In this document: one piece after another, positions 47,401-57,555 of the stretch
Layout: every line of letters begins with the position of its first letter
How positions within the stretch are numbered: position 1 is the first letter of the stretch
Program-made: the position numbers and the translations under genes
Notes under the pieces: model-generated
Database searches by the model: none
What the model saw: the letters and a program-made list of their open reading frames with translations, nothing else
What the model was told of the DNA's origin: nothing
DNA from: Branchiostoma floridae
Lineage: Eukaryota; Chordata; Leptocardii; Amphioxiformes; Branchiostomatidae
Direction of reading: 5' to 3'
DNA: 64,000 nucleotides
Assembly (NCBI RefSeq): GCF_000003815.2
Contig: NC_049989.1
Coordinates: 15,837,990-15,901,989 of the forward strand

Positions 47401-50400
47401 ATCAAAGGTCACACTGCCACTGGTAGGTGTTGGACAGCCCCTCGCCCTGGACTTCGACCCGCTCACCGACTACGTGTACTGGTCAGATTATTGGAACGGC
47501 AACATCAAACGGGCTCGTCGTGATGGAAGTGGCATGGAGACCATCATAGATACCGACGATTGTAAGTTATAGATTGTAATTGTAATCCTTAAATTTAAAG
47601 TCAGAAGTAAGCATTTCAACGTGATAGATCTGATTTTAAATTCAAAGCCGTACGCGTATCCAGAATTTTCTTTAAAAAGCTGTGTCCAGACGATCTCAGC
47701 AGATGTAAGTATCCTGCCCTTCGTTCTTTTTTTGATGTGGAAAAGGCGAATCTTTAGAAGAATACAATTCTGCAAAAGAATGACAAATGTTGCAAAAATA
47801 GGCTTAGGACATGGAGAATGAGCCAGATCCTAACGTCTGCTTGGACATCATCTGCATACGGTTAAAAGACTGCAAATGTTATATAATCTGTACATCTGCT
47901 CGGAGATTGATATGCAATCAAAGTTAACAGAAAAGGAGTGACTGCATGGTGGTTCTAGTTACGCATTTCTGGGCTGAGATGTGTCGGTCTATCGGCAACC
48001 CCCAAACAAATCTTTGGGGAATCTGTGTACACTGTTTACTTTATATATTGTTTATTTGTTTCGCACTTAGAGAAAAAAAACAGTAAATACATGGCATTAA
48101 AATATAAATGAACATAACAGTACAAGGGAGGTCAAAAGCTATTGTTTATCCGAAGGCCTCCCTGTACAAACTTCTTACAATTTATATAAATCAAACAATA
48201 AAGATAAGTAATAAATGAAGTACATTGCAATACTGAAAAGCTGTTGTTGTCTACTCCAAATATCAAGATTTTCCACCAGTAGAAAAACATATCAAAGATT
48301 CCGACAAGGATCTTGTGCTATTCATACAGAGATTAGTTACACAGGAACGTCCTCACACTATTTTCAGCCCTTGTCTATGGCCTGGCACTGGACCACGCCG
48401 GGGGAAATATCTACTGGTCTGTCAATCGCCCAGCTACTATCTCTGTAGCAAAGAAGGACGGATCGTCCGCTAGGACACTGCTGTCGTCACCAGCAATCGG
48501 AAACCCCGAGCAACTCGTCCTGGACCCCAGGAATGGGTGAGTAAAATGTATTTCATCATAAACAAACAGGCATTTTACACAACTGTAGTTAAAGTGACAG
48601 AGCTTCATGTAATAACGGCCCCATGGTGACTGATTTCCGTCTCGATCTCCCCGGCTGAAGTGGTAACAGAATGAGTGTAAAAGTTCGTTGGGAGAATTCT
48701 GTGAGACATGTCTTTGCCGGGCTATGATGGTTCTTGACACAGTTTTTCTCCAGTCATATATATAAAGGATTGACCTTTTTTATCGCTTCTTGGTGTTGTA
48801 TGGTCATAACTGCTTTTCTATCTCCACTTCTCTTTTAAATGATGCGCGCTGTCATATGTATGTATGTATGCATGTATGTAGGTGCATAGGCCAGGACTGG
48901 CCCCTTGCGTAGGGTAATACCGCCCCTTACGAGGTGATATACCCATATCTGGCAGAGTACCAGACGGTGATGCGCCACGTCTCCCGTCCGGGTGAATGAT
49001 CCAACACGTCACTCACCATATGGCTGATACGAGACAGAGGTTCGCCAGGCCTCCATCCGGGTGATTTGTAGTGAACCACCAACTCCGGTCAGACAGAATG
49101 AATTGATACATCACACACCGCACCATCGCACGTGTGGGGGTCATTTAACGTGCCTGGGGTGTGGCTCTCCCCATACACGGGACCTCCATTTAACGTCCTA
49201 TCCGAGGGACGACCCTAGCCGAAACTAGGTACTCATTGTCACCTGAGGAAAGTGAGGAAAGCCGTGTAAAGTGCCTTTCCCAAGGGCACAAGATCGGTAA
49301 CACGGCAGCCGAATTCAAACCCGCTACCTCTCGGTTCCGAGTCGAACACACTCCCACTGCGCTACGTGGTCCCACGATCTTGTTTTACAATGATTTGAAT
49401 ATTCAATGGGAAATTATATAACACCCCATTCGTGAACATTGGCATTTCATACCTGTGGCAGATGGAAGACTCAGTACATCAGACAATACCATACCATATC
49501 ATATGAGCTTCCTTCCTTCTCTTGCGCTGTATACTGTAAATGGATTTAATTTCGCGGTAACGGGAAAAATGACTGTTCGCGGTGGTTTTAAGTTCGCGGC
49601 AGCACCATGCACTGCAGTCTCTTACTACCATTGAAAAAAGTTCGCGGTGTTTTTAATTTCGCGGTGAAGTGGCCACCGCGAAAACCGCGATTATAAAACC
49701 ACCGCGAACATTTCTGCTTTTACAGTATATAATTTAGGTAATGTGCAATTAGATCATTTTAGTTACGACTTATCGTGCATAATTAACGAGAGGATGCACA
49801 ATGAAACAGCAAATTTCCAAACACCTCGCATAGATTCAATATTTCTGTTTGCTGGGCTCTTTTCCACAGACTCGTGTACTGGGTGGACTGTTCTAAAGGG
49901 AGTATCGACAGCGCTGCGATGGACGGCAGTAACCAAACCACCATCATCACGGGTCTGAATAATCCCAGAGCCATCACAATAGACTTCACAGGTGAGGAAA
50001 CAGACTCTAGTTATGGACGTGTTGCCAATATGAAAATGTATACTTATCTTCAATCTTTTTCATTATAATGGTTTATTTTATAATTGTTTATTTGACAGAA
50101 TCATCTCGCAGCCTTTAGGCTGAATTGTTCACTCCTTTCACACAGGACAAGGAGTAAAAAAACTGACTATTGGAAATACAATTAATGATACAACTGGTAA
50201 TTTAAAAACACTATACGTGAAATGTACAGCCTTAAGATTATTTAAAGTATAAAAAGTATTTAAAATACTATTGACATGATTTACAGCAATAACCTAATCA
50301 CAGCGTTCTAAATGCTTCCTAATCTTGAACATTAACATTGGCACTCGATACAATAATTGAACTCGATACAATACATGAACAGATTTAAAAAGTTGTTAGG

Positions 50401-53400
50401 GTTTTCATTGACACATTAACTTAATAGAATGCACCTTGTCTACATACTGTTATTTAGCAAAGTAGCTAGATAGGGAATTTGGCTGTTTCTGTAGCGCTCT
50501 GTGTGTACTGGCAATGTTACTAGTTGATTGTTTTGTCTCGTTACTTTACCGCGGACTTCTCCTCTATGCTTGGGAAGCCAGTGTTGGTACTCGTCTGATG
50601 CGTACAGGCTCTTCGCGAACTTCAGACAAAGGGCGTCCCGTCTATCCTTGAGTTTCTCCAGGTTTAGTACTTGACAGGATAGTGAGTAACTGTGGTAGCT
50701 ACTTCCCAGTATAATCCTGGATGCACGCCTCTGTATGTTCTCAATTTTCTTCCGTTGTCCGTTTGTCAGACCTCCATGCCAAACAGGGGCAGCATACTCT
50801 AAAACTGGGCGAACAAAGCACTTGTAGACGGTAAGCAAATCCTCCGCTGGTAAATTGAATTGTCGAAGTCTGCACAGCAAGTATAAACGTTGGTTCCCCT
50901 TCTTGGTCATTTCTGTCACTTGACTAGCCCATCCTAGGTTTTCTTGAAAGATGACTCCCAAGCATTTTGCAATGGGCACTACCTCCAGCACATGTCCATT
51001 GATGGAAAGAGGGGATGGTGGTGGAGGGTTGCGGGCAAAGCAGATGTGCACAGCCTTGCACTTGGTTGGGTTAAGTTTCATCTTATTTTCCTCGGTCCAG
51101 TTAGACAGGCTATCCAGATCGTCCTTTAGCTTAGATGGTTCGGTGTGTCTTGATTCGACGAGATTCAAATCGTCAACAAACTCGAGCTCGGCACTCGACG
51201 GTGAGTTCATGCTGTTTTTTAGAGTGTTCAGGTGAGCTATGAACACTATCGGGCCCAGCTTGGTGCCTTGGGCAAGTCCGCACGTGAGTTCCTTGTTCTG
51301 GGAAAGTGCACCATGGTATCTAGTCCTCTGCGAGCATTTTGAGTGAAAACTGGCAATCCAAGGGATAATTTCTGGCCTGACTCCCAGGTTGATCAGGTGT
51401 TTCATTGTCACTGTATGATCAAAGGCTTTGCTAAAATCCGTCAATACCCAAGTGCTGGAAGTTCCTCGTTTGTCTGCTGCCTCATAGAGTTGATTGGCCA
51501 AGGCGAGAAGACAATGCGTTGTTGATCGCCCCTTGAGGCCCCCAAACTGGTATGGAGAAATACTGTTCTTCATGTCCTGCAGCATCCATGTTGCCACGAA
51601 ATCCTCACATACTTTAGAGATGAGGGAGGTCAGCGATACTGGCCGTAGGTGGTCGATTTCTGGTGGACTAGTCTTTGGGAGCGGTACAACCACTGCTTCT
51701 TTCCACTCATGTGGCACCCTCCCTTCAAGCAAGGAGGATTCTAAGATGCTAGCGATAGGTTCACTCAGTTCGAATGCGTATTCGCAAATTTACAAAGTAA
51801 CGGTCTCCTCTGTCAGCACTGGAACATGGAACGTAAAGTTAATCTCCTGTAAATTCTAAGGCCTTTGGCAGCCTGAATACAATACACTGTTTTCAGGTTG
51901 TAAAGAATCTGAAATTTTGCCCAACTTCAAAGCACTGAAAGTCCATAAGTATAAAATATTTTAGCTTGCAATTTACTACAAATAATAACCTACTATAGGG
52001 CTATTAGATGAATGCTAGCAAAGTTTGGGTTCTTATTTTGTTGCTACGCAATCGTCCGTCGAAGTGGGTCAAATTTCATGATTTTGATAATATGTCATTT
52101 TTGTGCTCTTTTTAAACAATCATAAGTCCCATACCAAACTTGCTCTGCAATTAAAATTCACATGAATTATAAACCAATATATTGTCTATCAAATGCATGT
52201 TTGTAAAGTTCAGGTTCTTGTTTCGTTGCTACGTAATTGTCCTTTGAAGTGGGTCAATTTTCATGATTTTGATAAAATACATCATTTTGCATCATCTTCG
52301 AACAATCATAACTCACAAGCCAACATTGTTCTGTAACTAGAATTTACCTGAAATGTAAATCAAGATATTGTTTCTTAAGGTCATGCTTGTAAAAGTTTGG
52401 GTTCTTGTTTTATTGCTAAGCAATTGTCCGTTAGAGTGGGTCAATTTTCATGATTTTTATGATATATCATTTTGTGCTCTCTTTGAACTGTCATAAGTTG
52501 CAAAGTAAATTTGTTCTGAAATTAAAATTAACAAGGAATACAAACGAATATATTGTCTATCAAATGCATGTTTGGAAAGTTCGAGTTCTGGTATACTAAC
52601 AGTGAATGTACATGTCCCTGAAAGTAGGTCTTATTCCACTGACTTTTCCATAATCATGTTGTTGACAACAGTGATACGTGTATATACACACAGTCTTTGT
52701 TTTTATAGAACCGATGTAGCAAAGTGCTATCACCATGAGAAAAACATTTGTAGGGATTACATTCTACACAAAGTCATATTTATGTCAAATTAATCCATTC
52801 TGAACTTTTTAACATTTTGCTAGTTTTGCAGCTAAGCATGACGTATGACTACAGCCTTAAACATGTTTGCATCCACACAATATGACGACTTATTTCTACA
52901 TTGGAACAAATATCTTGTGCATCTTTCTTTCACAGTAATGTGAAAAACATGTGTGTTTTCAACTTCTGCTATTTCAGTGTACCACACTCATTTTTAGCAA
53001 GGACATGAACTTCGATATTCTTGAATTTTTGCCTTAAATATGGACTTCCAAAGGCAATCAATTATTGGTGATCGCAAATCAGATTTAGGAATGTTAATTC
53101 GTACAAGTTCAATTTCCTTGCCAAATGGCAAAGATATATGATATATGTGTCTCACAAAACAGAAAGAAGTAGATAAACGTCATTCATTGCTTCATTTTGA
53201 TCTTTACTGTTGATAGATTCGAACAAAGTTAGGTCAAGATGCTGACCTTCATCATCCTCTGCCGTATTTTGACGTTAGCCTGTCAAGCTAATTTCCACAC
53301 TGTGAGACAGACTAGCAGACAAACATGAATTGCCGCCAGGAGTTGGCATTTCAGGCAAACCTCAAGAGTACCAACTAGGTTCGTTCTTGCCCTTGCTTAA

Positions 53401-56400
53401 AACGAGTACGGTCCATTGAATAGCAGAAATTGAAAAACGCATGTTTTCACATAAATGCTACCGTGAAAAGAAAGATGCACAGAGATTTATGATATTCGTT
53501 CCAAATATGTATATACATTGTCTAAGCTAAGTCTTCGAGAGTCATATTGTGGGGATGTTTAAGACTGTAGTTATACGTCATGCTTAGCAGTAAAACTAGC
53601 AGAATGTTTGAAAGTTCAGAGTGGATTAATCTGACATTAAACGTAAATATGACTTTGTGTAGAATACAATCCCTACAAATGTTTTGTTATGGTGATAGCA
53701 CTTTGCTACATCGGTTCTATAAAAACAAAGACTGTGACATGTGTATTACTGTTGTCAAGAACATGATTTGTGGAAAAGTCAGTGGAATACGACCTACTTT
53801 CAGGGACATGTACATTCACTGTTAGGATACCAGAACTCGAACTTTCCAAACATGCATTTGATAGACAATATATTCGTTTGTATTTCATGTTAATTTCAAT
53901 TTCAGAACAAATTTACTTTGCAACTAACTTATGACAGTTCAAAGAGAGCACAAAATGATATATCATAAAAATCATGAAAATTGGCCCACTCTAACGGACA
54001 ATTGCTTAGCAATAAAACAAGAACCCAAACTTTTACAAGCATGACCTTAAGAAACAATATCTTGATTTACATTTCAGGTAAATTCTAGTTACAGAACAAT
54101 GTTGGCTTGTGAGTTATGATTGTTCGAAGATGATGCAAAATGATGTATTTTATCAAAATCATGAAAATTGACCCACTTCAAAGGACAATTACGTAGCAAC
54201 GAAACAAGAACCTGAACTTTACAAACATGCATTTGATAGACAATATATTGGTTTATAATTCATGTGAATTTTAATTGCAGAGCAAGTTTGGTATGGGACT
54301 TATGATTGTTTAAAAAGAGCACAAAAATGACATATTATCAAAATCATGAAATTTGACCCACATCGACGGACGATTGCGTAGCAACAAAATAAGAACCCAA
54401 ACTTTGCTAGCATTCATCTAATAGCCCTATAGAATGTTATTATTTGTAGTAAATTGCAAGCTAAAATATTTTATACTTATAGACTTTCAGTGCTTTGAAG
54501 TTGGGCAAAAGTTCAGATTCTTTACAACCTGAAAACAGTGTATTGTATTCAGGCTGCCAAAGGCCTTAGAATTTACAGGAGATTAACTTTATTGCTATTT
54601 CATACAGGTTTAGGCATTGTTCTGATCAGCATATTCTGCCTTTGTTGTTTAGTTGAAACATTGTTCAGTGATAGTGCCCTAAAGTTGGAAAATTTTCATG
54701 TTTTTGACATGCCCAAATCCGGCAAAATGGCCCGTTGCCATGGCAACGAGGGTTTCTGAGAAGAAAGAAAGCTATTTTGAGGGGTTGTGTACCAAGGACT
54801 ATCACAGTGCAAAAATGGAGCCAGATCTATTTTTTGACCGGTGCCACCATTGTTTGACCCTTACAGACATTCGCTCTTAAGCATCAGTCAAATATTTGTT
54901 ATATAGTCTGATACTCGTATCATAGTGTAGGAAGGAGTTGCGCAGTCTGGAGGTCCTTGCTTTTGGGTCAGAGATGCTACCTGAACTTCGCAGTGACCTC
55001 CCAGTGACCTTTGACCTTCCCATTTAGAGGATCGGCTGTACTACAGTAATCAGAGGGACCGCATCTACAGCTCAGACCTGTTGGGCAACGATATCCGAGT
55101 GCTGTATGAACGCGGGAAGGATGTTAAGGGAATCGCGGTTGATGAGGACTTCGTCTACTGGTCATCTGCCTGGCGGGATTCATCATCATCATCATCCTCT
55201 CAGGGAAAAATCGGAAAGTGAGGAAATCCCCTTTATCTGCTGAAAACAGTTTGTAGTAAGAAATCTGTTATTACTGGGTAAAATTCTGCATAATGGTCTA
55301 CATGATATGTATGTATCTTGTGTGTACATATATGGTAGTACTGTGAGCCAATGTACTGATATAGGCATGAAATAAATACTTAGATATGAGTATAAAATAA
55401 ATATCCCCCAATACATGAATATAAATGTTGTATGCAAATTAACATCTGTATAAGAATATATATGTAACGTTTTTTACACCCTTACTTTAAGTATATGCAT
55501 TTGTATGAAGACATGTTTTGTTCTACACTTCCAGGCCGCATGAAATAAAATACTGAAATGACATATAAGTATAAAAACATATCCCCATATACATGCATAT
55601 ATGCAAATCAGCACTTGTATCAGAATATATGTATCTAAAGTTTTGAATTTCTATATTGACACTCTTGTGAACTTAAGAAGCATACACATGTGTGTACACT
55701 AAAAGAAATAACAAAATCTTTTGTTCCACACCTCCAGGCTGTCCAAGTCCGACCTGACCAAGACTGTGCTCGTAGATGGCATAGATTACCCATGGGGCAT
55801 CTACCTGTCCACGGCAGCGCCTCCTGGCGTCACCACTGGTAAGTACAACTACTGACAGATTCACCACTATCAGTACCTTCTTGCTTTAACAACAGGTTCA
55901 GGTTTTTAAACTGGCTAAACATGTTGCTTTTGATTATGCAATACATAGGTTTTTATTTACTCCATGCATAAAGTACGAGCAAGACTAGGGGTAAAGATTT
56001 TTCTCATTTCATGAAATGAACTAGATTTTCACGTTCTTTAGTTATTCTCGTCCAAATAGGCATCTGAAATTTAAAAAAAAAATTCCTAGAAGAGACAAAC
56101 TTACACCAGTTACTGTCTGACCCTAAAGCTACATCTATTGCTAAAAACACGAGATGGGAACTTGGAGACCGTCGCCATGGCAATGCATTTTGCTGCCCTA
56201 CTTGTTGTGCTTGAGGCTTGACGGCAGGACATCTGTAACGATATGTTTGCTTACGAAAAATAACTTGAGGACCATAGTTTGGCAGAGATGTGGTGTTTTC
56301 TCAGTTTTTCATCCCGACAAGCCTCTTATTATTGTATTAGCTGAAATTGCTTCACGATCCAATATCATTAAGTTTTCATCACACTATTAAAGCACGTTAT

Positions 56401-56497
56401 AACATCATTGCTCATGTCAGAACCATGTCAAAAACGCAAAATTCCACAGATCACATCCTTCTAGTTCTGTTTTTTTTTTTATCCAGGACGTCCATAG
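41149..56497 (+). CDS. Type II membrane protein with coil repeats and one YWTD propeller
   Basis: Coding exons: 41149-41374, 45710-45855, 46399-46921, 47310-47561, 48368-48536, 49870-49991, 55028-55217, 55738-55838, 56487-56497. All junctions are GT-AG with matching phases, total 579 residues. Order: Pro-rich cytoplasmic tail with MYEKAEPV and IYEEAEEV; basic stretch (86-97); membrane segment MVAGIAVLLSLFAVCFAPLT (100-119); nine 17-residue coil repeats (125-298); then about 275 residues with YVYWSD, NIYWSV, LVYWVD, RLYYSN and FVYWSS, the blade motifs of one six-bladed LDL-receptor/nidogen-type propeller. Basic residues before the membrane segment predict cytosolic N-terminus and an extracellular propeller. 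I recognise the domains but not the gene or its ligand. The first exon could begin upstream (acceptor-like cacag at 41135-41139), and the four-residue last exon is a weak call. Confidence 0.78.
42262..42478 (+). repeat. 215-bp direct repeat, left copy
   Basis: AAGGTTCCGGGTCGGAGTTC to AGCCAGCGAAACCATTTT; nearly identical to 43109-43323 in the same orientation. Lies in the first intron of the propeller gene. Confidence 0.85.
43109..43323 (+). repeat. 215-bp direct repeat, right copy
   Basis: More than 95% identical by eye to 42262-42478. The 630 bp between the copies holds no recognisable protein. The pair could be terminal repeats of a tiny LTR-type element or a tandem segment duplication. 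Confidence 0.85.
43324..45200. other. Intron DNA with recurring AATTTGCATAATTAA boxes
   Basis: At least six short blocks of the type AATTTGCATAATTAAT or its inverse are scattered at about 43745-45180 in the first intron of the propeller gene, around the 44.4-kb repeat. They resemble octamer-like ATTTGCAT sites but are likely parts of worn copies of one element. Confidence 0.5.
44405..44830 (-). repeat. Dispersed repeat with TG microsatellite, copy 2
   Basis: Inverse of the 20.0-20.5 kb repeat: CCTCCATGACAAATGGAGG, a (TG)n run at about 44455-44490, AAGACGAAGGTCAGGGTCGG and CACTGCAGCAGAACTTCGAT. Confidence 0.75.
46399..46921 (+). repeat. Nine 51-bp (17-residue) coil repeats within one exon
   Basis: The exon is built of repeats of QLTTTVEALKRDQDDIR, nine in a row with small changes (D/E, H/D/V, S/T), at a 51-bp step. 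Hydrophobic positions fall at L2, V6, L9 and I16 with spacings 4, 3, 7, 3. Seventeen residues per unit gives a non-heptad coiled coil with a stammer in every unit. The exon then runs into a short linker (RSRTGPILEQRLDETSKTPG) before the propeller. Copy number changes would keep the frame. Confidence 0.9.
48850..49375 (-). mobile_element. tRNA-derived SINE, antisense in a propeller-gene intron
   Basis: Minus-strand head GGGACCACGTAGCGCAGTGG, with A-box TAGCGCAGTGGG and B-box GGGTTTGAATTC, spaced as in a tRNA, then a long unrelated body ending in ATAC-type simple repeats (48855-48885). The tRNA ancestor cannot be named securely. Confidence 0.7.
49532..49727 (-). mobile_element. MITE family 1, copy 4 (propeller-gene intron)
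   Basis: Best preserved GC content: repeated CGCGGTGGTTTTAAGTTCGC modules and TACTGTAAATGG...TTTTACAGTA ends. Confidence 0.85.
50075..50439 (-). repeat. 3' UTR of the truncated LINE
   Basis: No open frame. On the minus strand it ends with GCGAGATGATTCTGTCAAAT and an AT-rich tail, as expected for the 3' end of the adjacent LINE fragment. The exact border is a guess. Confidence 0.5.
50440..51790 (-). mobile_element. 5'-truncated LINE, reverse transcriptase part only
   Basis: Minus-strand reading frame of about 450 codons, open from about 51790, begins inside an RT domain (EWKEAVVVPLPK, RPVSLTSLISKVCEDF, STWVLTDFSKAFDHT, GLAQGTKLGPIVFIAHLN). The catalytic box is FVDD (ELEFVDDLNLVE) rather than the YADD of the larger LINE downstream. 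The C-terminal region (RPVLEYAAPVWHGGLT, RRASRIILG) is intact to the stop at 50440. The endonuclease part is missing, as in common 5' truncation. Its 3' UTR seems to run to about 50075 with an AATAAACAATTATAAAATAA-like tail. It sits antisense in an intron of the propeller gene, just short of the foldback element. Confidence 0.88.
51836..54589. mobile_element. 2.75-kb foldback DNA element, TA target duplication
   Basis: Arms of roughly 970 bp (51836-52803 and 53613-54589) are inverted copies of each other, with an approximately 810-bp spacer. Outer ends AAGTTAATCTCCTG and CAGGAGATTAACTT are flanked by TA on both sides. Within each arm a block of about 180 bp (GTTTGGGTTCTTATTTTGTT, then CATGATTTTGATA) occurs three times. 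The spacer has no open frame of note, so the element is non-autonomous. It lies in the large intron between exons 49870-49991 and 55028-55217. Confidence 0.9.
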
Positions 56498-57555
56498 ACG
56501 ACAAGTGAAACCCTCATCGCTACTGTACAGCGACATCCGGATGATAACAATAAGCTAACATGGCTTTTTCTTATTCTCACGAGTTCAATGAAAACTTGGA
56601 CGCTTTGCAGCCTTACCTTGTAATAATCTTGACCTGGATTTGGCCTAATCGTCCTAATTATTTTGAATGTTTCTAAGACAAAATGCAAGCTGTTGTGAAC
56701 AGCTCGCAAGTTGGCTCTCTTGTCCCACACCGCCCTCAATCGTTCGCATGCATCAGTGGTTGATGCGTGGCGGCTACAGACAGTTCGGGCCCTGGATTTG
56801 TCAATTGGTTGTGATGTTGTTGAACAGGTTTTGGAAGCAGAACGTTTGGGTTTTCATATTGATCTAACTCTATCTCTGAATCTACATATCAAACATTGAA
56901 CTGCAAAACTACAAACTTAGCTTCTTAAGTCAGACGATATGCTTGTCATTTGTCAGGTGCTGTCAAGAAAACTTGTTATCCAAGCCTTAATCCTATCCAG
57001 ACTGACGGAGGGGGGGGGGGGGGGTAAAAGTGCCTGCGGCAACGTTGACATCGTATAGCTCCAAAACGGGTTGTGCTTTTTTTTTAAATCTGGCAACCTT
57101 ATATGCCATACAGTTCACAGCCTTGCGACTGAATTGGTTTAGTAACATCACACTAAGCATGATTGATCAATTATAAACGATAGAATTGCTAACACATCAT
57201 GATAACAAGTAAAGCTTGGTATCATGAGGTCAGAGGTCATCCGTCGTGGCGAGACACCTTCCGCTTCGTCTCCGTGAAATTTATTCCTAACGCAAGTATT
57301 ATTTCAGTTTTGACTTTTGTTTTACGTTTCCTAAGTTGGCCAAGGCATATTGTTTTCAACATTCACCAGGTCCCTACACAAATTTTGAATCAAAGGCGAA
57401 AATTGAACCAGATAAAAATCCCCTTGCATACTTGTTGCAGCACAGAAGCATGGATGGTGTCTGCCGACGAGCATAGCTTTTGTTAAATAGTAGCCTTACC
57501 GATTGCGCTTTTTATAGCTTGTACATAGTAAGAAGGTTGTATCTTTTGTAGGTAG
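55839..57555. other. Propeller-gene 3' end and spacer before the LINE
   Basis: Apart from the proposed tiny last exon (56487-56497, after a strong run of T) and the G run, no feature is evident. If that exon is wrong, the gene's true end would lie here or beyond the LINE. Confidence 0.5.
57010..57024 (+). repeat. Poly-G run of 15
   Basis: Uninterrupted G run between the propeller gene and the LINE; a likely place for sequencing error. Confidence 0.95.

Noticed and set aside
49310-49375. Functional tRNA gene on the minus strand
   Set aside because: Box spacing is good, but it is the head of a longer SINE with a simple-repeat tail and no clean acceptor stem was seen.
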